A model generated the notes under the pieces. That model was not told the origin of the DNA. It searched no databases and saw nothing but the letters and a program-made list of their open reading frames with translations. Shown in pieces: positions 1 to 12,256 of a stretch of DNA of 64,000 nucleotides. Location of the stretch: assembly GCA_016165875.1 (NCBI GenBank), contig JABBOT010000012.1, positions 11,411,934 through 11,475,933 of the forward strand, in the 5' to 3' direction. The translations under genes were made by a program, and so were the position numbers. The first letter of the stretch is position 1. Each line of letters begins with the position of its first letter. This DNA comes from Acanthopleura granulata (taxonomy: Eukaryota > Mollusca > Polyplacophora > Chitonida > Chitonidae).

Positions 1-3000
1 GTGTGTTCAATTATATGTGATTATCATAATATGAAGCCATTGAAGTAGATGGTATTGAATCCTAAATTCAGACAGTGCCCATGGGTGACCCTTTCAGAGG
101 CAGTATGTGACTGAAGCTTTGCTAGGGCTTCCATATAGATGTGGTCCTTTGACATTTGTTTGGGAGAGGCAGCTTGCTGTATGTGCTGGTAAGGGTAAAG
201 CCCCTTAGTCCTTCAGTGCACTGGAGACTCTGCTGGCGCACTGTCCCCAAAGGGAAAAAGCTTAAGTCTTGCTGCAGTGATGAGACAGATCAATATCACT
301 CTGGCCCTACTCATCCTTCCAAAGGCCAGTGTATGTAGTGAACCCACAGATAGACCATCTATCACACACATGTCCCAGCCTGATTTACAGTTGACCTCGA
401 CGCTTGCTGTCATACTGGCCTGTACACTACATCCACAGGACCACTTTCTGCCACTCACCAAGCTTTAAGTACCTGTTGGCAACATGGCCGGCTTTTACAA
501 CGGCCATCAATGTTGGTTTTGACGCAAACCTTCCAGTTAACAACATCTCATCAGAATAAAACCATTACCAGAAAAAGACAGATCCTATCATTCCAGCAGC
601 AGTGGATGAAAGCTTTGCAGACTATTCCAGTGACACAAATGTCTTGTATATGCATTTCCATTTCTTCCGGCACTGCTGCATAAGGTAAAAGTGAACCATA
701 CATGTACATCACTCTGTAGCGCATGTCCAATAATTGGATGTAACCCAAGAAAGAGAACCATTAATGGCCCAATTTGACTACATGCAAACAACACATGCAA
801 TATCAAGGCTTTGTCAATCAAAATGGGAAGCTTGGGAAAGAAAAAATGGTACGACATGTATCTCTCAGATATTGGTTGTTGATAGTCAACTGACTATGGA
901 CATTCCCCTTGGCCTGATATATCGATGTGCCGTCAATGAATTGAACCACATACAAAACAAAATAAGCACATGTTCAACACTGATACTGTCATCTGGCACA
1001 TAACGAGAGGTCAAGTTTTGCCCTACTGTATTTCTACTTTTGCCTCAGATCCACAATGGTCTTTGCAGACCCAATAATAGGACCTATATTAATAGCAGTG
1101 TATATAATGGGTATAAAACAAATATATTTATGTTTATGTAATGGCAGGTACTGTACATGTACAAGTATACACACAGAGTAATAATATATCTCAGTATAAC
1201 AGAATATATAATACCTCAGCTGACACATGAAGTACATGTATGCACATGTAAACAGATGTAGTAAAACAACCCAGTGATATCCCATATATTTGCACATGTA
1301 AAAAAAAACCCAACACAATGTCAATCAGCAGTAATAGATTGATTTTGGTACTTATATATTCAAGTACACATCTATACATAACCAAATCTGCTCACAAGTA
1401 AAAAGACCTAAGTATAAAATAATATGAATATAACAGTACATGTATTCAAATTCTGCCATTTCTTCACATCCATTTGGTCCAACTAGTCATGAGTGGCAAC
1501 ATCTGCTTACCAAGGGGAGTGCACGTCATAAACATATCCAGACATCAACCTTGCTAATTTCAAAGATCAATGTACAAACACCTATCCCAAAATTACCATG
1601 TGTGTATATGAGCTTTGGTAACCTTTTGTCAGTTACGTCTGCAATATTAAATCTGCCATGGTGCACAATAGAAAAACAAAGATGTATGTGCAAGTATTGA
1701 ATGAAAAGGGTTCGCACACAAGTTCATTGCTAACTAATGGTTTTGAAGGGAAACATATGGTACCAAGGAGCAGGAAACTGCCTTGTTAAAACCCCACAAA
1801 ATAATCAATAGAAAACCCTGTCCTAGACACTGGGCTCATTATAAACTTGAACACTGTGACAATCATCACAGCACAACATGGTCAGAGCTACATGTGATAT
1901 AACTGGACTGAAGCCATGCCACGCTGGTATGCTAAAACCTCTGATATTTGCCCTGCCGATACAGGCCATGTGATAAGCCCTAATACCATATGAGATTGTG
2001 TATTTATCTAAGATACCATCAAAATTTATTTCTATGGCCTCTCTGCGAGGAATATTTTGAGCAAAGCAGACAAATGTTGCGTAGGAGTGTGCACAATTCC
2101 ACAAGCATGTGTTTTCAATGGGTCCGCACTTAACAACCTTTTCCAAGCACACTTCAACAATTTACACGAAATCATCACTGTGTATCTCTCAGTTTTATAA
2201 TATAATGTTGTGTCTCTGGCCCCCATGTGTGCTTTCCTTACTGCGGTTCAGGTATTTGCTATGTGCAGATTCAATGCCTGAGTTGCTGCCACAACTGCCA
2301 TATATTGTCTGGCTATACATCAACGTCAGTCGCCCCTCCACCCCTCCCCCTCCACCAGACTCACAGATGAACGAGAGGTCCTGATGAATGGTTGATATGG
2401 ACCCGATACTATGGCTACCGTCTGACGCCCTGCAGCATTAAATCTACATCTTCCCATCTGCCTGCATAAACCCACTTTTCATGTAACCAATTTCGGCAGA
2501 GTACAAAAATCGACTTTGCCAGGTCAATAGGCTGTCTTCTACGAGAGGAAGCATCCATCGACAGTATATCCAGAGAGACCCCTCGCAGATAACACATTAA
2601 TGGACACATGAATTATCATGATAATGGCTTCCAAGGCCAAGTAAAGGAGCGTACATGTATAATGAGTTAATATAACTCAACCTGATATTTATGCACTATG
2701 TTCAGCATTCGTGTTACGTGCATCTCGCACATTTCTTTTCTTTCATCACTGCTTACACATAATGTCTCTTCTTTACTCTTTGGGAGTTAAATGAGTGGTG
2801 ATGGTAAAAATCCAAGATCAATAGGATGTATGAAGTTTCTGTGGACTATGTAAGCTTAGGTCTAATTTACCACAGTGATACATCGTCTCTAGCAATACAC
2901 ATCACTGCAAATATCCACTATCACAGGAATCAACAATTAGGAAGAGGCTGTACAGATTGAACCCAAATTGAGGAAGTTTTTTACTAGTTTCCAATCTATG

Positions 3001-3287
3001 TGCATGTACCTGTAGATGTAAGAAAAAAACTAAGGAATATTAAAAGAATTCCATGCAATAATTCAAATACACATGGTGCTACTACAGAGTACTACAGTAG
3101 TTTATAGGTGTTCTTAAACTTGTAATCTATCCTACATCCATACACTTAATCCATATTGTATAAATCTGAGTGATTGTTTAGGTCAGGGTATAAACATGTC
3201 CTTCTTCCTGCAAGACATTCACGATTCAGAAAATCGCTAAACTGGAGGTTAAATAATCATGGCAATCACGGGTTAAAAAATTGGAGG

Positions 3288-3445
3288 AAACCTGGCAGTG
3301 AGCAGAGGAAACTAGGCAGTGAAAAGAAGAAACTAGGCAGTAAACAACGGAAACTAAGCAGCGAACCAAACCAATAAGCAGAGAAGAGCACTCAGGTAAC
3401 CAGGCGGTGAGCAGAAGTAAGCAGCAAGTGAGCAGAGAAAATAGG
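3288..3445. repeat. 21-bp minisatellite
   Basis: About seven diverged units of roughly 21 bases, each with a core like GCAGTGAGCAGAGGAAACTA. Units near 3295-3375 are best preserved and the right end is degraded. Confidence 0.75.
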
Positions 3446-4866
3446 CAGTTGGCCGAGGAAAGCACTCGCTGTTCTATGTCTGCTGAACATTCTGACATCC
3501 TAAAGTCCTATACAGATGTTGATGTTTACAGTCCTACTACCTGGCCTTCTTTATGAGAGGTAACACTGGATCTAACTGCCACTATGATTAATCCACTGGC
3601 CTGAGTAGTACTTATAACATGTATACAAGTACAGAGCAATGCCAGTTTGGTTGGGGAACCTGGGCTATTACTCGGAGCAATAACAATAATGTGATCCCTG
3701 CATCCCCTTCACTGAGCTCAATCTGACCAGCCACTAATACTGTCAAGCCCTAGGGATAGAGGGCAGGGCCTGTGAGTAAAGACAAGCTTAATTGTGGCAA
3801 TTGATCGATTAATGCTATCCACGAGGCTGGAGATAAGCGCTACGTAACATCAGCAGATTTCCATGTTAAATGTGTGGGAGGGAGATATACTTGTCCCCCT
3901 GAAATATTGGGAGTGTATTTGAGCCAGTGTTTATGGGAAACATTTTCATTTAACTCACAAATGGCGATTATGATCCTGAACAGCAATGCCAGGTGACTTG
4001 CAGTAAATGTAAGATGGAATGTGCTTCCTGAAAAACACTACTTTTTCAGGAACAACAAATATGAAGACGAAAAAACTAAAGATGAAAGAAAACACCTACT
4101 TTCAAGAAACTGGGGTCAGGTCTTAAATGTTAACAACATGCATATTGTATGCATGCGTGTACTCAAGAAGTATGTTCATACTGATCAATCCAGTGCTGCG
4201 GCAGATTAGATTATAAATCCAGAGTACTCAATGATCGAGCACTCATTAATGTTTAATACACAGTTTCACTCAGACGAAGCAAACAGCCCTTCAGTGCAGT
4301 TCACTTAATCTCTGCCCTTTAAATATATATATATAGCAGAATATATAGTGCTCTTATCAGCTTCCTCTTTTGATGCATATAATGAATATGTACTCTAGTA
4401 TGAAGAGACAGAAAAAGAACAAAGCAAAATCCATGGGGAAAAGTTGATTCTCATCATTATGGAATACACTCACTACAGGCACGATCCAATATGCCAGTTT
4501 GCAATCTGAAGATTCTTTCTATCCAGACCTTAATCAACTACATGTTGGCACGAAATTAACTTTAACAGTGAATATCAGGAAATCCTTCACTGAAAAAAGT
4601 GTTATTGTAGTTTGATATGTATCACTTTGCCCATTAGGAAAAAACATCCTCAACCTGTTCACATGCACAAGACCATGATCAAGGAAAAGTAAATAAACAG
4701 AATATTGTGTAGTAAAGTTTGAATACTATAAATATTTGCCCTTGTAAAAGAATGAAAACTTCATTCAAGTGACAATATATTCTGCTTATTCTATCACTGT
4801 GCCCAGTAGGACCCAGATATTGAAGGATACTCTTTACATGTAGGCTACCTTAAACTGAATCTCAAA

Positions 4867-5068
4867 TGACCCAGAAGCATCTCACCAATGTGGCAGCTGT
4901 TAGTTAAAGCCCACAAGGGCGTGGTTTCTTCTCCAAATAAATGTGGTAAGGTCTACCAGCAACCTGCAGATGGATATGGGTTTCACCCTGACTATGCTAT
5001 GTTTCCTCCAACCACAATGCTGGCCGTTGATATATAAGTGGAATATTTCAAAGTACGGCATAAAACAC
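4867..5068 (+). mobile_element. SINE family A, degenerate copy
   Basis: Order and wording match the better copies: 'catctcaccaatgtgg', 'ggtctaccagcaacctgc', 'accacaatgctggccg', then 'cggcataaaacaccagtc'. The tRNA head is largely lost and the (AAAT) tail is gone. Confidence 0.7.
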
Positions 5069-5159
5069 CAGTCAAATATGGTAAAAAATAAAAGAACAGA
5101 ATCTCTGTCATATAAGACTTATTTGAAGCAAAATAATATTGATGGCTCCTTCACATCCA

Positions 5160-5182
5160 CCTGACCTGACCTGACCTGACCT
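5160..5182. repeat. (CTGAC)n pentamer run
   Basis: Four to five perfect head-to-tail copies of the pentamer CTGAC. Confidence 0.85.
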
Positions 5183-5477
5183 TACTCCACAGGAACGCCA
5201 TTCATATTTTAGCAGCAACAAGCACCTTTACAAGTCTGCTGGTTAGTTTATCGGCCAATCAGTCAAATCTTTGACATCCTATCATTTAACATTGACCAAT
5301 CACTTCACAATGACACGAGTGTATGATGGTATTGCATTTCTTGTGGGTTGTTACAGCTACTGTGAATACACAGTTGCATACAGTAATCTACCAACACCTT
5401 AACAAACGTGTTTATTTATATTCTTTCCATTGTTACTTGAGCCATACTCAAGACTTCGTCACGTTTACACAGGTGGT

Positions 5478-6010
5478 CACTTTTATACATGGAGAAAACT
5501 GGTGTGCCCACAGTAAGCCTCAGGGGCCTTCGTGGCTCAGTCGATTAGCACGTTATCGCAGCACAATGACCTGAAGCCTCCCACCAATGCGGCTGCTGGG
5601 AGTTCAAGACCAGCTCATGCTGGCTTCCTCTCCGGCCGTACATGGGAAGGTCTGCCAGCAACCTGCGAATGGTCGTGGGTTTGCCCCAGGCTCTGCCCAG
5701 TTTCCACCCACCATAATGCTGACCGCTGGCGTATAAGTAAAATATTCTTGAGTACGGTGTAAAACACCAATCAAATAAATAAATAAATAAATAAAGTAAG
5801 CCTCCAACCTTCGGCAAGCTACTAACCAATTTTCGTCATGTGTGACACACACATATATGCATGCCATATTGGCAACAGTTGTTAAACAGAGCAAATGGGT
5901 ATACAAGGGCCACTGACCCATCACTGTCACCAAGGTCACCCAAGCAAATCTACAAATTCTCTGTGCAAGGCCACCCAGCATGTATGAGAGACAGTTCTGG
6001 TGGCTCAGTG
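5478..6010 (+). repeat. Older repeat family B, split by a SINE
   Basis: The left half (catggagaaaactggtgtgc) and the right half (ccaaccttcggcaagc, then catgtgtgacacacacat and actgtcaccaaggtc) join into one repeat once the SINE is removed. The same right-hand modules recur at 23120-23280 and, in part, at 19998-20045. Confidence 0.55.
5522..5794 (+). mobile_element. SINE family A, full-length, with target-site duplication
   Basis: A tRNA-derived head (A-box TGGCTCAGTCGATTAGC at about 5532, B-box-like GAGTTCAAGACC at about 5600) is followed by the family body and an (AAAT)n tail after 'aaaacaccaatc'. A 10-bp direct repeat, agtaagcctc, flanks it at 5512-5521 and 5795-5804. The copy interrupts an older repeat whose halves lie on both sides. 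Confidence 0.92.
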
Positions 6011-7669
6011 GAGAGACCTGGGACATAAATTAAGGGAGAGGAGCTAGGATGATTGCCCTGCTGGCTGAAATCTGCAACAAGAAGAGATAACAGTCTGGCG
6101 TAATGCGAAAGCTGTGCCCTTCAAACAACGGCTGCAGAGGACTTTTAACCCAATGCCCACCCGTTCTACATCATTGAAGCGATGGGAAAGAAATATCGCT
6201 CCGATCAACAGTCAGCTAAATCCATAAACACAGGGTGTAAATATGCATTAATTATGAGCACAGACCACCAGGGACAGGGTGGGGTACATTCACCATTTAA
6301 AACTCTTCTCAAACCTGGTATTCCTAGAAACTGAAGACAGCACTTGCCTCACGTAAATTCTCACACAGCATCTATTCTATTGATTTGTAACTAATGAGCA
6401 AACAATGAACCGACTTTAATTTAAGGCTTTTATACAAACTCTGCTCATAAGCCTGTCACAGGTTGTTTACAAAAGCAGGCCAAACAATGGAGCTCCCTAA
6501 TCACAGTGGCAAATACAGGACATTTAAAAGGTATGGTGCAACCAACCAAGGGTTCAGGTACAAAGAAAGGGCAAGTACAGGTGTCGCAGGTTTAATCGGA
6601 GAGTGGGGGTTGGGAGAGATAGGGTAAATGGGATAAGATTTGGAATAAGACATTCATAGTTCGTACTTGCGCCAAGTCTATGATTTGTGCATGCACATGT
6701 TTATGTGATTTACTGGGAAAAAAAATCACTACTGTAAAGCTTAATACACGAGGCCATTTTACATGCAGTCCTATTGAAATACATTGATTAACCAATGTTA
6801 TTTTGTCCTTAAATTTCAGGAAAAATTGTGACGTCTACATTCCAAAGAATCCCGAAGAGAATTAGTCTCAAAATTAGTCAACCGAAGTAAACTTCCTCTG
6901 CTTGGCTTTTGGAGTGTCAACATCATTGATTATCTTTCACAATGACGTCTGAAAGTCTTTCAAAGCCATAACTGAGTGAACATTCCCAAAGCCTTTCACC
7001 TCTTTTACACACAACATTACCTGTTGCCCATGGTGCTACATGTACAGCAATTAACTCTCCGATGTACATATAAGTATATAAGTGTGAAATGTCTGGTAAA
7101 CTAACGGCATCAATACTAGTATCTACTTGTAGATTATCCGTACTACTTGGGCCCATTTGCTCTTAAATAAGAATTAAACCGACGAATCATCACGCAGGGT
7201 GAGCAGGAGCTGATTAATGTGCTGGCAATGCACTTATTTTAATTTACCACAACAAAAATACCTGCGGTGGCAAGAACATGTACCCTGAATGTTGATACAG
7301 GAATGAAAAAAAAAAAACATATCAGTTTTCGCAGACTGGAGTTGCTGCCAACAGTTTACAATAATTAGTCATCATAGCATGTATGTGTACATATATGTAT
7401 TTACCTCTAGCTATTCAGTGAAAGTACATGCAAATAACCTACAGGCTGGCCCCAAGGTTTTAAATCAATCTGAGCATGACAGTGTAAGTGTAAATCCATC
7501 TTCCGCTCATTCTTCAGCAGAGGAACACCTGGTGAGGTCACACCTTCACATGGCCATGATCAAAACTTAATTGATTAAATGATCAATTGGCTGAGCTATG
7601 GTTACCGTATAATACCGTACATGCAGCTATTCATATAAATCTATTCTTACTCCTGTTCACACATGGCGA

Positions 7670-7865
7670 CAGTAAGATTTTTTTACAAAAAAAAAAGATT
7701 TTCAAAAGATTTTTTGAAAACAAGCAACAAAAAGCGAAAAAAAAAAACACACACAAAAAAAACAGAAACTTGATATGAACCAAAAGCAACACCTGAAACT
7801 TCATACAACTGCATAAAGGATAGCAACAGGTAACAAAAGAAAAAAAAAGAAAAAAAACAACAAAA
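7670..7865. repeat. A-rich low-complexity tract
   Basis: Multiple runs of 8-12 A with a few C and G interruptions. The ORFs on both strands across this tract are compositional artefacts. Confidence 0.9.
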
Positions 7866-7943
7866 CAATGCAGCAATTTTGGGTAGGGTAATAAGACTTT
7901 TCATTTCCATGAATCCTGAGACAACATTAACATGATATTGAAC

Positions 7944-8170
7944 ACAGCTAAACTTTCACCAAAAAAAGTGTGTTTTTAGGGGCAAAGTAATACCATTAAA
8001 TATTTTTACCATTACTATTACTTTTCATGCTGAAACTTACATTTTTCCAGTAGAATATGATCTTGTCTCCCAAACAAATCTCAAAACACCTTTTTAAAAA
8101 AACTCTTAGAACCGACAAAATTGTGCAACTTATAGTCATGGTAGAAATTTTAGGTCATTTAGGATAGACA
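7944..8170 (+). repeat. Dispersed repeat C, copy 1
   Basis: Contains 'aaactttcaccaaaaaaagt', 'tttttaggggcaaagtaat' and 'tttttccagtagaatatgat', in the same order as the copy at 56484-56650. It shows no coding capacity. It could be a non-autonomous transposon remnant. Confidence 0.5.
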
Positions 8171-9369
8171 TTCTTATTTTAGTCGTGGAAGAACAAGCGA
8201 GACATACAGTCGATCACCCCACTGTATAAATCTTACTTAAGACAATGAGACCTCAGGCTTTCGAGATGACAGACTTCAAATGTATGTCATGCATTTAATT
8301 TATCAAGTTTATACAGCATGAACATTTGCCAAGTGCATACAGACGAGTATTAAGTACATGTAAATGTACAATAAAAGCTCCAGGCCTACACATCATGTAC
8401 CCACATAATGTTGGTCTTTAACACTGAGTGGCTTTTGCGGGGTGAAATTTGAATATGATTAATACTGCTCACACAAGACGTGAAAGAGGACTCACACCGA
8501 ACACTTGGTGGAGAAACCTCTGACAAGATCAATATTAGCATCTACATGCTCAGTGCACATTCAAAGGACACTGTCCACAATATTTCATTTTCATGTACTG
8601 TACACCTGCCTGAACTATGGTGAAATGTATATACCCATGCAATGTATAATTTAATAACAAAATTGTTACACTGCATTTTTATTTGTGAAGGAAGTCCTGT
8701 TATTTCTTCATTAAATGAAGAATACACATTTCTTCAGAACAGACTAATTTATCAGCGTTTCCACATCTTGTCATGCCACACATCCAGAGGTCCATTATCC
8801 TGTCTGCACAGCATTTAATATTGATCACCTCTGTAAAAACACAGATTGCACAGCTCAGAGACTGCAGGTCAAAACAGCATTACTGGGGAGAATATTTTAC
8901 GTACCTGTATGTTTACACTGCATGTTAACAATGATCTTTGGAAACGTTAACAAAAAAAGTCTTGCATTCAAGCCAAAAACCAGGCAACAGCTACATGTAC
9001 TCTGGCTCTTTGAGCCAAAGTTCCACTTATTCTCTTTAAGAATCTGTCTGGGTTAGACACCTGACCACAAGGCATCTGTAGCCCTAGCGCTGATACTGAC
9101 AACATGTGCCTGTACCCTAAGGACACACTGTTAGTCACAGTTAGTGCGTACAATATTCTCACGCTGCCTCAGTCAAGTTCACCTAGCTAAGAACTCGTAC
9201 ATGTTTGCAGTTAATTCACTATGTACTTACATCCAATCATGAAATGCCTAGCTATAGACAATAAAAAGAGCACTGATATTCATACCACATAAGACATCAT
9301 CAGCTCTGTAATACTGGATTGCATGTCAACCCATACTTAAACAATACAAAAAGAATTTTTAGAAATACT

Positions 9370-9570
9370 ATACACGATCTAAAAGTTTTTTCGCGACCAA
9401 GTTACCTAGTTTTGCTGGAATCTGAAAGTTCTATTTCATTTTCAAAAGGTTTTTTTAGGTTTGTCTGGAATGTAGGATGACACATATACTGAAGGGAATT
9501 AACGTTTTAGCCTAATATTTATGCCTTTTGCCTCTAAAAATGAACTTTCTGGGTGGAATTGTAAGCCTAC
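9370..9570 (-). repeat. Dispersed repeat C, inverted copy
   Basis: Read on the minus strand it shows 'tttttagaggcaaaaggcat', then an A-rich stretch with 'acctaaaaaaaccttttg', in the order seen at 7944-8170. Weakly preserved. Confidence 0.4.
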
Positions 9571-11935
9571 TACACTAAATGAGTTCTCTGAATATTTATA
9601 TCATGTCTATCATTATGTTCATAATGTCTACATTGTGTATGATTTTGTCTCAAAGAGATGAACAATGGCTGCCAGCTGCCTGTACAGACATGCTTCTATA
9701 TATAATAGTACATGTACATGTGCCTGTTCTGCCAGTCTGGTCCACAGCAACTCTTCCTTGAAAACTTGTTCTATGAGTTGATACAGCAATATCAGAGGTA
9801 AGGATTCCAATAGATCCATTGTACTAGGGGGCTTTATCTTTTATGCAAGACAACTGGAGATTGGGTAGCCTCTGGTATGGAAGCCACTTTTTTCTTTAGC
9901 TCTCCCGTCAGGGGAAAATTGATCACAGCAGCATCAGAGAAGTCGATTCAGCAGTCAGGCTACGGGGCAATAATCCATCTATTGGTAAATAAGTCAAGTG
10001 GGTAGCTTCGTTGGCAAGACCAAAGCTTGGCTGAGTTTGCTGAATCTGGGCTAAAATTTACCTGGAGGATCAGTGACTTCTGATGAGAAAGGTCCCTCAA
10101 CAGTTTAGTGGCGTGCGTGTAGTTTTTTTTAGAACTACAAGATTAGTTGCAAACTACTGGTGGCTTTGACCTGTAAACTGAAATTGCAAGAAAGCCTCTG
10201 GTGTACTAAGTTCTTCACCACAGTGCTGCTATCAATTCCTTCATGAGGATTACTTGTGAAACACTTGCTCAAATAGGAGTGACACTGTATTATTCCAGTC
10301 GTTGAAACTGATGTTTGTATACCAACTGTCTTCCAAGACATTCCGAATTCAATACTCGCAAATGCAGTTTCCAAACTTAAATCACACAGTGAGTTTCTTC
10401 AAGTTTTAAAAATGCAATTCTATATTTACTGTTTCTAGTTGTTCATGTAATGTTCTAGAGGGAAGAGAAAATTAAACAACTTGACAGTGTTATCTTATTT
10501 AAATAAAGGTTTCTTTCATTCAAGATAGAGAATTTTAAAACTATTCGCTCTACACTGTTCATATTGGTCAAATAGTCATCATCCAAACAATTAAAACCAG
10601 TACTCACTGCTTCATGACCATGCATGTCAAATGTGTTACTTAGTGAACAGCAAAGAGTGTTTCTGTTGTAAGATTACAAGCATTACAGCCATAAGAAATG
10701 CTTAATAAACTGTGGCTACACTTCAAGTACTTCCATATCTAATCTAGTTTTAGTCAAACGCATCTGAAACATCTCCTAAACTTGGATTGATTTAAATGAG
10801 AAAACGCATCACAACTGATCTGGTTCTGGAACCTAAGGGTTAAGTGAAGTCTGATTTCAAGATTACTGGGAGCTGTGCTAATGAATTAAAAACTCAACAT
10901 AAATGCTTACTACTGAAAATTTCGCAAAATTTATGATTGTACAGGTTTTAGGAAATGAAAAAAGAATATCTATTTTTGAGCTGCCAAAGATTTGTTCATA
11001 CATGTAACAGCTACATTGTTCATTGTCCAAAATGTGAAAACACTTCCTCATTTTAAAAGGTATGACCACTAACTTGAAATATAATTAGTGGATTTTTCTC
11101 GATCCATACCTGGGTTTTCAGTTTCAGGCATGAGCGAAAATAATCAAAGAATCCAGATGAATCTAAGCAGCTTACTCTCACTGTCCTGACTGGCATTTCA
11201 TCAGAAATCAAAGTGTGCTACTGTTCATTAACTATCATCATACAGGAGGCTCAGTTTCCCTTAAGAGGCTCCAACGCATGCTTTATGGTTTCCATTTCTC
11301 TCATAGAGAACCTATAAACCATGAACATGAGCTCAATCGGTCTCGTAACACATTATTTTCCGTACATGCACTGATGCCACTAATTAATGTACATGTGTAC
11401 ACACGGCCAGAAATCCATTTAGCAATCTCAAATTTTAGAGTCTGTGCGGTCGATAATGATATTAACTACACTAAATGAACAATGAGTGGCGTAAATGAGT
11501 CCTGATCATGTCACGGTAACCTTTCACATTCTGGTCTGGTCTGCAGGAACAAAGCATCTTGTGGTCGATCAAGCCAAATGTCTGGCTCACCTCTAAATGT
11601 GCAAAGTACATGTACTTATACATACTGTGCCTTAAGTTCAATGATTCAACAGCCGGTAACAACTTTGCTTTGAAGTTCTGGTGAACAAGTGTTTTTGATT
11701 CATTGGAGCAAGTAAGTAACCCCAAAGATTTTATTGCAAAGAAAGAATTCCAAGGTGAACTTAGATAAGTGAAAATTTTAAAATACAGATATATGTACAT
11801 GCAACTTGATAACCAATATAAAATGTTAACTACTACTGAGAAGGTGTGAACCTACTTGCTTGTGTAACAGCCTTTATAAAACTCTGGAAACATATCTTAT
11901 TAGTGTTTATCTACAGTTTCACTGCTACATTCCCA

Positions 11936-12256
11936 CAGGGGAGCAGGACAATGGCTTAAAGAGTAAGGTAAGAGACTCCTAACCATAAGGCACACAATAG
12001 TGTAAGCTCAATCCCAACCCTAGACAGGGATGATAGTGTGTGGAGATTTTCACACTCTCACAATTTGTGGGGACTTGGCAATAGTGTTTATGCGACCATT
12101 TGGGAAGTCTTACATTCATTTGGGACCACTTGCCTTGCACAAATGTAATTTATATGTAGGTACTTGTATGTCACATATGGAAAAGTTCCTGCCCTCCTGT
12201 TTCCTTCCACCCAAAAAGTGAAACACTCTTGAATATGGGATTAAACAACAACAAGG
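11936..12256 (+). mobile_element. tRNA-headed SINE-like element with family A tail
   Basis: A different head (GGACAATGGCTTAAAGAGTA, B-box-like GCTCAATCCC near 12008) is followed by an unrelated body and then, at about 12186-12250, a diverged copy of the family A 3' end (tttccttccaccc, gaaacactcttgaatatggg, attaaacaacaac). Two SINE families sharing one tail is expected if the same LINE machinery mobilises both. Confidence 0.5.

Noticed and set aside
1823..2152. 109-codon minus-strand ORF, considered as a further PLCB4 exon
   Set aside because: The peptide matches no part of PLC-beta, and no fitting acceptor/donor pair was found.
5522..5610. tRNA gene
   Set aside because: The A- and B-boxes belong to the SINE head; a cloverleaf with paired acceptor stem is not evident. 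The same applies to heads at 16405, 28340-28419, 51365 and 55090-55153.
5604..6026. 140-codon minus-strand ORF
   Set aside because: It is antisense to the SINE and the older repeat it interrupts.
7631..7910. Overlapping phenylalanine-rich and lysine-rich ORFs
   Set aside because: Artefact of the A-rich tract at 7670-7860.
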